From Aplectana chamaeleonis (Eukaryota > Nematoda > Chromadorea > Rhabditida > Cosmocercidae): DNA of 64,000 nt. Shown in pieces: positions 13,101 to 25,100 of the stretch. The notes beneath the pieces were generated by a model. It had not been told where the DNA came from. It saw nothing but the letters and a program-made list of their open reading frames with translations, and made no database searches. The stretch is taken from assembly GCA_029168955.1 (NCBI GenBank), contig JAPDOI010000131.1, positions 868,001 to 932,000 on the forward strand, written 5' to 3'. Made by a program: the position numbers and the translations under genes. Position 1 is the first letter of the stretch; every line of letters starts with the position of its first letter.

Positions 13101-16100
13101 GCAATCTCAGCGACAATTCGAACAAAGACTCAGCGACAATTCGTAGTTAGTCGTTGAGATCGACACCATGTCACTGGGAACTCGCCGTGTCTTCTTCTTA
13201 TCGGCCACAACGAGCATCTCCTCATAGGCGCAGGAAGGCGGCCACATCGCACGGTTTCTTCCACATATCCAGAGCTGTCAGTGAAGTTGGTCGAGCTGGG
13301 CATGAAAATAAATGTAATGAATCATGCCCTGTGCCATGGCAGTCAGGACATACGTCGGGGACCGATGGATCGATCCTATGGACATAGGCCTTCAGGAATG
13401 AGGAATGTCCACAGCGAAGACCTGCCAAAATTACTCGGGAGCGTCTTGGTAGATCCATCTCACTATCATCGACCTTGGGCGGTACACCATCGAGTATAGA
13501 ATTGGGAGGGGCACAGGAGAGGTATTCATTGACGAATCTGGTGTGCTCCATCTGCAGGAGCCTCTTCCAATTGAGCTCTGAGGTCGCCCAACGTTGACGG
13601 TCATTTACAGAGACAGCAGCATACAACGGTGCACGGATGTTGCGGGAATGAGGGGGGTTGGATGATAGCAAGTGATAGTTGGGATGAGCGACATTCCTGA
13701 CTATGCCAATATGGAACTGTTGGGTCTGCAGTTGGCAATGCTGCTTTACAGGAAGTAGTGCACATTCTTGATGTAGGTGGGATATAGGAGTGGACTTGGG
13801 GCATCCAGTGATGACACGTAGAGCAGCGTTTTGTGTTCGCTGAAGTTTGTTCCAGGACGTTTCCGTCAAGTGCCTTGACCAGACCGGGGCTCCATATTCC
13901 AGTACGGGCTGTATCATCGCCTTGTACGTAACGCGCAAGACTTCCTTTGAGCTACCCCATGTAGTGCCAGCTAGAGCGCGGAGTATGTTGTTACGCGCAT
14001 TGGCCGCAGCAGCTCGAATACGTGAGTTTTCATGGAATCGCAATGAAGGGTCCAGGAATACACCGAGTAGACGAGGGTGTTTGGATAGGGGCAGCAGATT
14101 TCCTTCCCAGAAAACCTGGGGATGCAGATTGTGTTCAGCCGTGGCAGTAGTGCACAGAGTAACGCTGGACTTCGTAGGCGAGACCTTTAACTGTTTTGAT
14201 TCCAAGAATACAGCCAGACTGCTGAGGTATTTGTTCATCTCCGCAGAGGCGCGGTCAATAACAGGGTCAGTGCACACAATAGTGATGTCATCCGCATACA
14301 GACATAAGTGGATGTTAGGCGATGGCTTCGGAATATCGGACAGATACAGAGAGAATAGGCTTGGTGACAATACTCCACCTTGGGGAACGCCTGCCTTCAA
14401 GGGAACAGACTTCGACAAGTGTCCGTCGAACTTCACACGTATAGAGCGGTTTTGACAAAGTTGTCGGTCCATCGTTTACACCAGTCGGGCATATCACAGT
14501 CCAGAATCGACTTCGACAGCAAGGAAGTGCTGACGTTGTCAAAAGCGGATGTCAGATCAACTGCCACGACCAGACTTCTACCAGCAGGAGTTTTCTGGTT
14601 GAAACCGGCAATAATGTGCTCCGTGATCGACGTGAGTGCAGTTATGGTGGAGTGAGCCAACTCGCCGTGTAATATCTAGCTTCCTAGCTCCATGAGACTT
14701 CTGGGCGACAACAGAACTTGAGCGGCTCAGGATCTGGCACGAACTTGAGACTACATCCAGCTGGTCGTCCTAGGTGGCTGGAAACCATCGAATTTGACGT
14801 CCAGCATTATGGAAGGAGAGAACTTGGGCTTTTCCGTCAGAATTCAGGTGAAGTTCACCGGGAAAGTAGACAAATAGCATCACCTCGAACCAGTTTCATG
14901 GAACTACACATGAAAATGGCTCATTCTGGCCATAATCGTGAGAAATTTCCATGTTGCTCAAGTCTTGCTATACTTATGAGCTGCTCGAAATTTAAAGGCA
15001 GCATGCACGCTCGCAAGCATAGTCGAGATAACAGCATAGATAGGTCCGCACGGCCCGTACTATGTCATCAACGACGTTTGAAGCGCTGAAAACTGTCCAG
15101 GATGACAATATTTGACAATGTTTGAGCAATCTTGCCTTCCACGCCCGTATTTTCACACCCCTTCGAGTAACAGAATGAGAATCGATACTTGTGAAAACGT
15201 GTGATAATTGAGAGTGATAGCACTATCAAATGGGAGTGCACGAGATAAATATGATCCATCACTGATCGAGAGATCGCCGCGTCGAACACAAGTGGCACGC
15301 ACGCAAGCGAGAAGGCAATGATCCCATCACTACCTCCTCGCTTGCGTGCGTGCCACATGTGTTCGACGCGGCGCTCTCTCGACCAGTGATCGACGATAGC
15401 TTGGTTTACTTGAGTATAACATGTCTGCATACCTAATGACTCTCGTCCACTTTCGAGAATGCCGCTCTACTTTGGCTGACCTCTTGAAATGGAGGATTTT
15501 ATCTGTGCACAAACATGTTATATTGAGGTAAATCGAGTTTTTTCTCTACTGCACTCCCTTTTTATAGTGCTATCATTCTAAGTTATCACATGTTTTGTCA
15601 AGTATCGATTCTCATTCTGTTACTCGAAGGGGTGTGAAAATACGGGTGTGGAATGCAAGATTGCTCAAACATTGTCAAATATTGTCATCCTGGACAGTTT
15701 TCAGCGCTTCAAACGTCGTTGACGACATAGTACGAGCCGTGCGGACCTATCTATGCTGTTATCTCGACTATGCTTGCGAGCGTGTATGCTGCCTTTAAAG
15801 GCAGCATACACGCTCGTAAACGTATTTAAGATTACTACGGAAATAGAATCGTATGGCTAAGAACACAATGCCAACGCAATTTGAAGGGTCAAAAACGACC
15901 CACAATGCCGTTACAGGAGTAGCAAATTTGGCCCCGCCCGTATTTTCACGCCCCCTGTATTTGGCTTTTTCCTGCAACGCAAGGTTGGTGGGTCATCTTC
16001 ACCGTCGGTACTGTTGGTGGATTGCCTAACAAGTGAATCACACACGTCACTGACTGCGAAGATGACCCAGCAACCTTGCATTTGAGGAAAAGAGTGAATA

Positions 16101-19100
16101 CAGGGGCGTGAAAATACGGGAGGGGCCAAACTTGCTACTCCTGTAACGGCACCAACCACGTTTACGAGCGTGTATGCTGCCTTTAAACTTTTCTCTATAA
16201 CTAAAGGTGAAATGGGCATTTCTAGCGTTTTGACAAAATCCTACGAGCGATTTAATATATTGTAAATACTTGCTATAAGTAACTTTATATTTATGAGGTA
16301 CTGAAGAATTGTGAGAAATTAGTGGTCACTACGCTAAGATGTTTGAAATGTAAAATCTGGGCAAAATGGAGTGCGATCTTGTCGAATATTCAAATTATTC
16401 GTGCCGAATATTCGAATGAACCGAATATTTCACTTCTTCGAATATTCGAATAAACGAATATTCCACTTCTTTGAATATTCGATTATTCGAATAACCCGAA
16501 TAATACGCTTATTTGAATATTCGAATTATTCGAATACTCGAATATTCGAATATTATTCGAATAAACGACTATTCGGGCAACACTCTAGTGGCCAGAGGCT
16601 CGAATGACACAGGTCCAGAGCGAGGCAAAGGGAATATTCACGGAGTACACAGCATTCCGATGCGATACCTGCATAAAGGCATTTTCTTCTGCACGTGGTT
16701 TGGAAAGGCATAAGCAGGTCTGCATACAAGTTCATAATATAAAGGCTACTTTGTTCAACGCTTTCTACATAGTTCAGGATGTGCACGAGGGTGCGAAGTT
16801 GGAAGAGGAGAGTTCGTGAAGCAAGGCGGCAAGGGCCAGTGTTAATTGGTCGTGTGCAAGCAAAGTTTTCATATGTATAGAGGTGGCTCGTGAATGAAGT
16901 CTAATAACTGCTAATAAATGAGATATCATCCGTAAATAAGCGAAATTCCTATCCCTCATCGCGTGCGATGATGTTGCCTCCGTCTCGCCCTTCACTCTCT
17001 CGCTGCCTCTAGCTTCCGCTCCGCACATGCACGCGGAGGAACCATTAAATTTTTGTTTTTTTAGAGCCTGCATGAATTCGGAAAGCAAGGAGATCGACTC
17101 TAGCGTGGACTGAATCGATCATCAAATTTGTTTTTATGCAATACACATTGTTGATTCACTATGTTTTAGGTAAAAATTTTACTACTTCACTTTCACTAAT
17201 TTTCTTAAATATTATACTGTGCTTCTCTGGACCAAATAATATACTGTGCTTCTCTGTGCTCCGCAATTGCGACTCGACACGCTTTGCGACCAAACGCGCT
17301 CGAGTCAGTCGAGTTTCCAGCGCCAAAGCCGACTCGATGTGGCTCTTTTATACAGTTTTCTCCAGTTTCGTTTAGTTTTCAGTTTCCAAAACCAACCTGG
17401 AGTCAACAGATCGGCGGTTGGAAAATCTTTCGAGTGGAAAGCGCGCGGTCGCAAAGCGTGTCGAGACGCAGTTGCGGACCGTAATTTGACCCAGAGAAGG
17501 ACAGTAAGTTTGTGTAATTTTTAATTAATTATACATTATCCTATTTCGATTTCAGTATATTATTTATTACTTATTTGCTACAATATCGTTCCGTTATCCG
17601 TTTCTGACTATCCAGACATTTTCATTCAAAAGAGCCGCTATCCGTTATCCAGGTTTTTGCGAATCATTAATTAACCGCTCATAACATTGGCATGGATCGT
17701 GAGGAGACTTCGCGTTCTTTGTTGAAGGGTGGCGCAAACCAAGTGCGCCTGTGTTATAACATATGGCACCGAGTTTGCGCCACCTTTCGACAGTGAACGC
17801 GAAGTCTCTTCCCGATCCATCCCGACGCTACCTAGTGTGAAACGAGGGGAGAGACAGCGAGAGAAAATGGGGGGGGGTGGAAGAAGGAGTATACGCGCTC
17901 CCATATCCACAGTTTTGAAGGCTAACTTAGCCCTTTCCGTTGCGTGCGTGTGTGGAGCGAGGGAAGAGAGAGTGAGAAAGTTAGGGGGAGAAGGAGACGC
18001 AACATACGCGCATACTCAGAAAAATCAAAACAAGTTACTTGTAATATAAAGGTAACTTACTTGAATGTCTCAAGTAACTTACTTTTATATTACATGTAAC
18101 ATACATTTATATTACATGTAACTTAAATTTATATTACATGTAAGTTACCCTTATGTTGCATGTAACTTACATTCGAATTTTCACTATGGGTGGCCATCAC
18201 GTGACGCAGACGACACGCGACACAGAGGGCGCGTCCCAGACCACACACTACGCAACAAAATGCTGTACGGGGCCTTCCCTGTTGGTGGGGGGTCAAGTAC
18301 CTCAAACTTGGGTAATTGAACCAACAGGAATGCCAGTCTTAAGCCTGACCCCGCGTGTGCGTCGTACACCCCCCTGGTAAATATCTTCTAGGCCGATTTA
18401 AGTTACTTGCGACTTATATTGTGCCATTTAAGTTACATGTAACATATCGGAGGCGCACTTCACGCAGTGTCTTCTCAGAAATCGAAAACAAGTTACTTGT
18501 AACATATCTAAGCTGATGTAAGTTACTTGCGACTTATCTCAAGTCATTTAAGTTACATGTAACATATCGGAGGCGCACCCCACGCAGTATCCCGCCGATA
18601 TGTTACATGTAACTTAAATGACCTGAGATAAGTCGCAAGTAACTTACATCGGCTCAGATATGTTACATGTAACTTGTTTTCAGCCTTTTATGTTACAAGT
18701 AACTTGTTTTCATTTTTCTGAGTATGCGCACGCGACCGACAGCAGTAAATAGTGGACACATGCGATGGACCCGAGCCAATTTGGCTCCGAACTAAAGATT
18801 AGATCCTTTTCTTCATATAAATAAATCTACATAAGGTTGATTATCAAAAAGACTACACAGAAGGGGGGGGGGGTGGAGAGAATTCTTTGAATAACTTTCC
18901 TCACAGCTTCTCGATTCCATCTAATGCTACAGTCGCAACCAATCGCCTCTATATCGCCTTCCTGGATCACAAGACAACTGAGAATTGGCAGAAGTATCGT
19001 GCTGGTGAGAGAGATGCCAAGCGAGCCGTATGTAGCTCTCATTAGGGAGTTAGAGACGAGCGATGGCGAACGCCTGGTTCATCGTCTGGTTAATTCTAGT

Positions 19101-22100
19101 CGACGCCAAGCGGAAGGCACTGAAAAGTTTCTCAGTACTACCAATGAGTGTGAAGAGCTTATTGTAAACTGCAAAAAAAATGCTAGAGCAGTGGCGTAGC
19201 TATTTTGAGAGAATATGTATGAAAGAATTTGATCACCCTCCCACTCCGCAAACAGCGTCTTGCTATGATCCTGTGCAGTCCATCACAGCTGACGAAGTGA
19301 AGGCGGCATTTAAGCGGATGAGGCCAGGGCTTGATGACATCGCAGCCGAGGAGCCGCGTGCGAGCTGGGTACGTCAAAGGAATTTTCCGTTCTAGTGGGT
19401 GAGCACCAAGACTCGGCCCTACCTCCATTGCTCTTTGGTATTGTTACGGATGCAGCTAAGAAGGACCTGCAGAAGCCGGCACCGGGGAGGTTGCTCTATG
19501 CATACGAGGCGATGCTGGTGTCAGAAAAGAAAGTGATCTTGTCCAAAAGTTCAGCCTACGTCCAGGCAGCCGTTTTCAGGCAGGATACGTAAGCATCCTA
19601 CGGGCGTGTTGAAGAGGACGATCCGACGGTTTCCTTAGAATATGCCCGAACAGTCAAAGTAAACCTTCCGTTTCCGCTTGAGATGATCCTGGGAGATGTT
19701 GGCACATCATGCTTGTCAGGCGTTGATATAATACGTCGAGTTCGTTGTAGAGATCTTCGCTATGACGCATCCGAGGCCACAAAAATGTCCAAGCGAACGT
19801 CTGAAAAACTTCTTCTCTGTACAATCCAACCTTTCGATGTACCACCTTGGTGCTGCCCACATCTTCAATCAGTGCACCATGATAGGGGGAATAGCGGAGA
19901 GACGCGCAACCTGACTTCGTTCGTGATGGGGTAGACTACAAGCACTTGGTTAGAAATTGAATGCAGATGCAGCTTTCGCACCTCGTTGTCGAATAACCAC
20001 TGCATAACTACCATCGTTATTCAGTCAACAGCCCAATTAATATAAACTATCTAGAATTTCAATACGTTGTCCGTTCATAAAATGGAGGCCTCTGAGAGAA
20101 CCACATTTGCCTGAATTTGTCAGGACGAAGAAGTAGTCTCGTTTAATTCTCAGTGAGTAGCTCATTGCAGGTAACTCTTCCGCAACTCTACGCATGACGT
20201 CATCAACGGCGAAGTTGAAAAGAAAAGGTTCTGCAACGGCTCCTTGCCTTACTCCTGTTTTCACCTCGAAAGCTGACGTAAATCCGACAGGTGTACGAAC
20301 TGCTGCTGTTGTTCCTTTGTTCACGTCCTCGATTGACGGAACATACTTTTCCGGGACTCCATCGGCACGCAGAGCATTGAGCAATCGATCACGCTGAGGA
20401 GAGTTAAATGCGGTTCTGAAAATTGAAAACGCATGCTTTGATGGCTTCGAATATTGCTTCCACGCTTCAATCACTCTTCTCATAACGAACACTCGTTCTA
20501 TGGTCGATCTTTCAGGTTGAAATCCGGCTCTCTCTGGTCGTTTCTTTACAATGTTTGATGAGTTGCTCAAGAATGGTACCTTCCAAAACCTTTTACATGA
20601 GACTCAATGGAGAAATTCCCCTGCAGTTTTTGGGGTTCGTTACGGATAACTTCTTGTGAAGTGGTGCGATGACTGCATGTCTCCACGAAGCAGGCATCCT
20701 TCTGCTCACCCATATAGCTGGTGTTAGTCATTTCACGAATTCAGATAGAGGAAGAGCTTTCATCATTTCAGCAGTGATTTATTCATTTATTTATTTATTG
20801 TTACGCTACACAACGCAGACGTGATAAACATTAAACCATGCAACCATACGAGCACCAGAAAGAGCAAAGTGATAAAATTAAAATGTGAACAGAATGTTCG
20901 GGGCTTTTCGTTCAAATGATAGGAAAGAGTATGGCACAGGAAGAACGTCCAGATTCTAGCAAGCAAAAGTAGAACCAGCTCTACAGGTAAAGCTGTTAAA
21001 TCTCAGGTTAGTTTTTGAAACTTCATAAGAGATCTTTTCCGAATCGCCCCGTGTCCTGGAAGCAATACTTTTATAGAATGTCTATTTGCCAGTTTTTATC
21101 ATCCCCCTCATAATCTCAAAGACCACGCATACATCGTTTCATTTATGACGGATTATGACGGAAATCGAGGGAGTTTAGGGATAATTCTTGATTCCTCCTT
21201 CTAGGACCAGGCACTCCAGCATAAGAGAAACCATTTCGTCTCAAATGAACTTTGCGAGTAAAGTTTATTTGAACTCTTTCCAAAAGTCGGATATCCTACC
21301 TTTCATAGGGACAAAGTACTGAAATTCCTGATTCCATTATAGGTCTAACATATACTTTATACGCACGCGACAACACGTTTTTATCACAAATTGATAAGCC
21401 TTTGAAAATATGGAAGGTGCGTAATAAAGCTTTGCTGTGGATGGCCTGATGTTGAGCTGAGAAATCAGGTTTCTTGTTATACCGGAAACCTAAATCCTTT
21501 GCTTCCGCAGCAGTAGTAAGTGCATGCCCATCAAGACTGTTTTGGGTTGGAAACTAAGTAATTGCCGATTTTTTTATTCTTTAATGTATTGCCCATTTTG
21601 AGCAATGGCCTTTTTTATCTTTCAGGCAGCATCATATTTCAACGTTCATAAAACTTCTAATTTTTATCAGCGAAAAACTGAACCAGGTACGATTTAACAT
21701 CATTATCATTACTGAATCTTTTGCCATTTTAGAAGTTTTGGATCGAAATAAAAAGTAATCAGATGGTGCGTGGTCAGGACTATATGGTGGATGTGGCAAA
21801 ACATCCCAACCAAGCGACGAATTAAAAAATCGAGAAGGTGTTGTATTCCATTATGACAATGTAAGGCCACACACATCCTTAGTTCTCGGCAAAATTGTTG
21901 GAGCTTGGTTGGGATGTTTTGCTACATCCACCATATAGTCCTGACCTTGCACCATCTGATTATTTTTTATTTCGATCTTTGCAAAGCTCCTTGAATGGTG
22001 AAAATTTCAATAAGGATAATGATGTCAAATCGTACCTGGTTTAGCTTCCTGCTGATAAAAACCAAGTTTTATGAACGTGGAACTATGATGCTGCCTGAAA

Positions 22101-25100
22101 GATGGCAAAAGGTCGTTGCTCAAAATGGGCAATACACTACAGAATAAAGTTATTTTGTTCCATAAAAAAAATCGCCTTTTATTTTCTAAAAAAAATCCGC
22201 AATTACTTAGTTGGCAATACAATAGTTGGCTGGCAGACTGGAGTTGCCCACTCTCAATTGAAGTGTTTTAAAAGGAAATAGTAGTAAACTCCAAGCTTTA
22301 GACCATTCCTGTATTCTCATTCCATTCCATTCCATTCCATTCCTGCGATGTTGTGATCTCCATCTGCCTTTCCATTCTTCATTTTCTGGACACAATCCAG
22401 AACTTCACACTCACAAGGGAAGTGTTTAGAGCGGCAAACGCACCTACGGATACGGTATGCACTGGCAGTTTCTCTTGATCGTTTATAGTAACTTTGTGAA
22501 ATATTCAGTTGTGTGGCTTTTTTGCGATTGCATTGGAATTTCGTATTCTACGTGAATACACCGCCTTTGTTATTGTTTTAGCGTTGAAAAGCCTTTTTAA
22601 TCACCCTGATATCACATGGGATCATTCACGAAAAGTAGACCACATGAATTTACAATCGATAACAGCGATAGCAAACTTATTTATTGGTATCTTTGTTTTT
22701 TTTTTGTTAATTTGAGCACCAATGATAAACTGGCACATAGCGTTGGAAACATAAAGACTATTCTCAGAAGGGGCAGAGCAGAGAATAGTTTCTATTGTTT
22801 TGTTTTTGGTTGAGAATTTGTTTGGTTGGTTTCTTGCATTTTGTAGTAACAACTTGATGAACTTGTCCGCTCGGCAGGTTTTTTGCCTTTTAGACCCTCG
22901 TTTGCTCAGAAAATCTTAAATTGTGTGAATTCAGTGCATTCTTCCGTTATGCAGATGCCTAGAGATTAAACTTTACCAGCGTTTCCACGCAGGTTCCGCG
23001 AAAAAACGCATGAGGAGAGGGCCTAAGAGTTACGAATCACAGCGGAAGAGGATCTAGGAGGCTTTCGCTCAACATTGGAATTTGGAGCAACACGTGAAAA
23101 GGGACAAAATAGAACTAGCATTAATTACAGTTGGGAAGTGGACGTCGCTCGCGCTGCGCCGCTGATGGTGAGCATCGGCAGCAGAATGGACGGCGACGCG
23201 ACATCCGATGAGCACAACTAAATAGACGTGATGAAAAGATTATTAATTGTCCTGCGTTCCCTGTCGTTAAAGATTGCCTTTCCTTATACTCAAGGCTGTG
23301 CACTCGGGCACGCGGAGATGGGGTTACCGCGTTCGCCGCGTGCGCAACATTTACCGAGCCGTGACGCGAGTGAGCAATGTCATGGAGTCGGTAATGCTCC
23401 TTGTCGGAGAGTTCTGATGTGAATAACAATTAAATTCATAGTACATGTTTATGACTATGGGGGCTTGTTTTATGACGAAAGGTCAACGTGGTACGAGTAT
23501 GTACGCAAGAATTGACACATTATCGAGAAGATAGTATGAATGTAGAATTATGTTTTATGTAGAACACCTACTCGAAGAAGAAGGAATGTTTTGTGAAATC
23601 AGAATTTAAGAGCGTTTCAAAAGAAAGCACAATTATGGCCTTGGATGGTTCAACGCTTTGACGTTGAAAAATCACGCTTTCCTGGTACAGAACAGTTTTG
23701 GAAACCTGAGGGAAACTGATGGTACGTTGAAACTCTCATTTTCCGCTAACTAAACGGATATGTTCCCAGACCATATCCTATTGGTATCGAACTCACAACA
23801 GAGAGTGTCCGCTGTTATCATACTCCAACGAAGACTATATGTTCCAGCAGGTGCTCGGCGGAACATATGCTATTGGTATCGAACTCATAATGGCGAATGT
23901 CTGAGTATGTCATTGTGCAATACGTAGCCTGGAGTCCCTCAATCGTGGTCTTTACCACTGTCTGTTTTCTAGTGCAATAGTCAGTAGTTCCCTGCTGGCG
24001 TATTGCTCTGACAAGAACGTAAGTTGAGTGCGCCAGAACGGGGCTACCGTAATCTCAGGAAGGATGTTATACAGCCCCTATTTGGCTATCGTAAACAAAC
24101 TTGATGATACCCAATAGATGAAGGGTAGAGTATAAAAGAAGTGGAGGGCGGTGTGTCTTCATTCACACACAGTCCTTCTCCAGTGGTGAGCAGTTGAGGA
24201 TCTGCCTGGATTACAAAGCAGGAAAACAGTACCACCGGTTGTCAAGATGTGGCGAAAGTGGAGTCTAAACTTAGAAAATGTCAGAGCCAACTCGAGTGAG
24301 ATTACGGTAGCCCCGTTCTGGCGCACTTAACTTACGTTCTTGTCATTGCTTTGTTTTGAGCTCCTTTCATCCGATGGGTGCCATGATTTCATATTTGCCC
24401 GCGGTCCGAACGCAAGTGCCGTGATGCAGATTTGAGTAAGGAACGCGCACACTTTAGTACTAACCGCGCCGGTATACCGAAGGGAACGCTCGCAATGTTG
24501 CGGTCGGAACGTCGCCGATCCCGCCGTCGGTCCTATTGCTGCGCGCGGTCGGTCCTAATAATTGTCCGGGGGATGCAGCACTTGACACTTAGAAGACCGC
24601 CCGCTCCACGGCCAATCTTCTCAGTGGGTTTCTAATTTGATTTTTTGTTGTGATTGCCTATATCAAACGGAGATATTTGGCGCTCATTATCTGCACACCA
24701 GCTATAGAAGTTGTATTAAGCAGAGATATAAAAGCAGTAGTTAGAAGGGATCCGTTTCTCTCGAAGTAAAACGAAAAAAAATCGAGTTTTTGGCGAGCGT
24801 GCGTAGTGTATGCACACGGTTCATTAAGTGTTAACCCTTCTTTTGGATGCGTGGTATAATATAGCTTCTTAATGTATCTCGTTCACTTGAAGGAGTTAAA
24901 GGCAGTGTCCACGATGAACTTCGTACTCGCTTTTTGGCCGGAAATCAAAAGTTAAGGGTCTCATTGGAGCACAAGGGTCGAAAGAACGAACGAAAACGAG
25001 ACCGAAAGAGGTCCATACGGCTCCGAAGTCCGCTCGCGCTAGCCCTTCCGCTCGCGGTCGAGTTTTCCGTGGAACAGTTTGGTCCGCTTCTACATTAGCA

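Larger units (their letters stand above)
13080..14960 (-). repeat. Dispersed repeat R2, copy split by LINE
   Basis: 13,080-13,190 and 14,659-14,960 together align with 27,990-28,460 (CAGCGACAATTCGTAGT, CATGTCACTGGGAACTCG, CAGGTGAAGTTCACCGGGAA, ACACATGAAAATGG). The LINE insertion at AACTCGCCGTGT splits it. Confidence 0.75.
11509..16587. mobile_element. Possible composite of two satellite hAT-like ends
   Basis: Left copy 11,509-11,709 has both ends (TAGAGTGTTG and CAACACTCTA). Right copy about 16,372-16,587 has only the right end clear. Target-like octamers are GTGGTCAG (11,501-11,508) and GTGGCCAG (16,588-16,595), seven of eight matching, whereas the flanks of each single copy do not match. 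This fits mobilisation of both copies plus the 4.6 kb between them as one unit, but chance is not excluded. Confidence 0.45.
19587..22414 (-). mobile_element. Second RTE copy, split by a 1.57-kb insertion
   Basis: Segments 19,587-20,776 and 22,343-22,414 match the 60.4-61.8 kb RTE in order. Minus-strand protein includes ERAGFQPERSTIERVFVMRR, NKGTTAAVRTPVGFTSAF and VRQGAVAEPFLFNFAVDDV. Inserted between them (20,777-22,342) are a CR1-like fragment and a palindromic mariner. The catalytic YADD region is destroyed. It is fused at 19,587 to the oppositely oriented LINE fragment. Confidence 0.8.

Noticed and set aside
16604..16819. Possible C2H2 zinc finger
   Set aside because: Only CDTC ... H is visible, the second His spacing is not met, and there is no splice or gene context.
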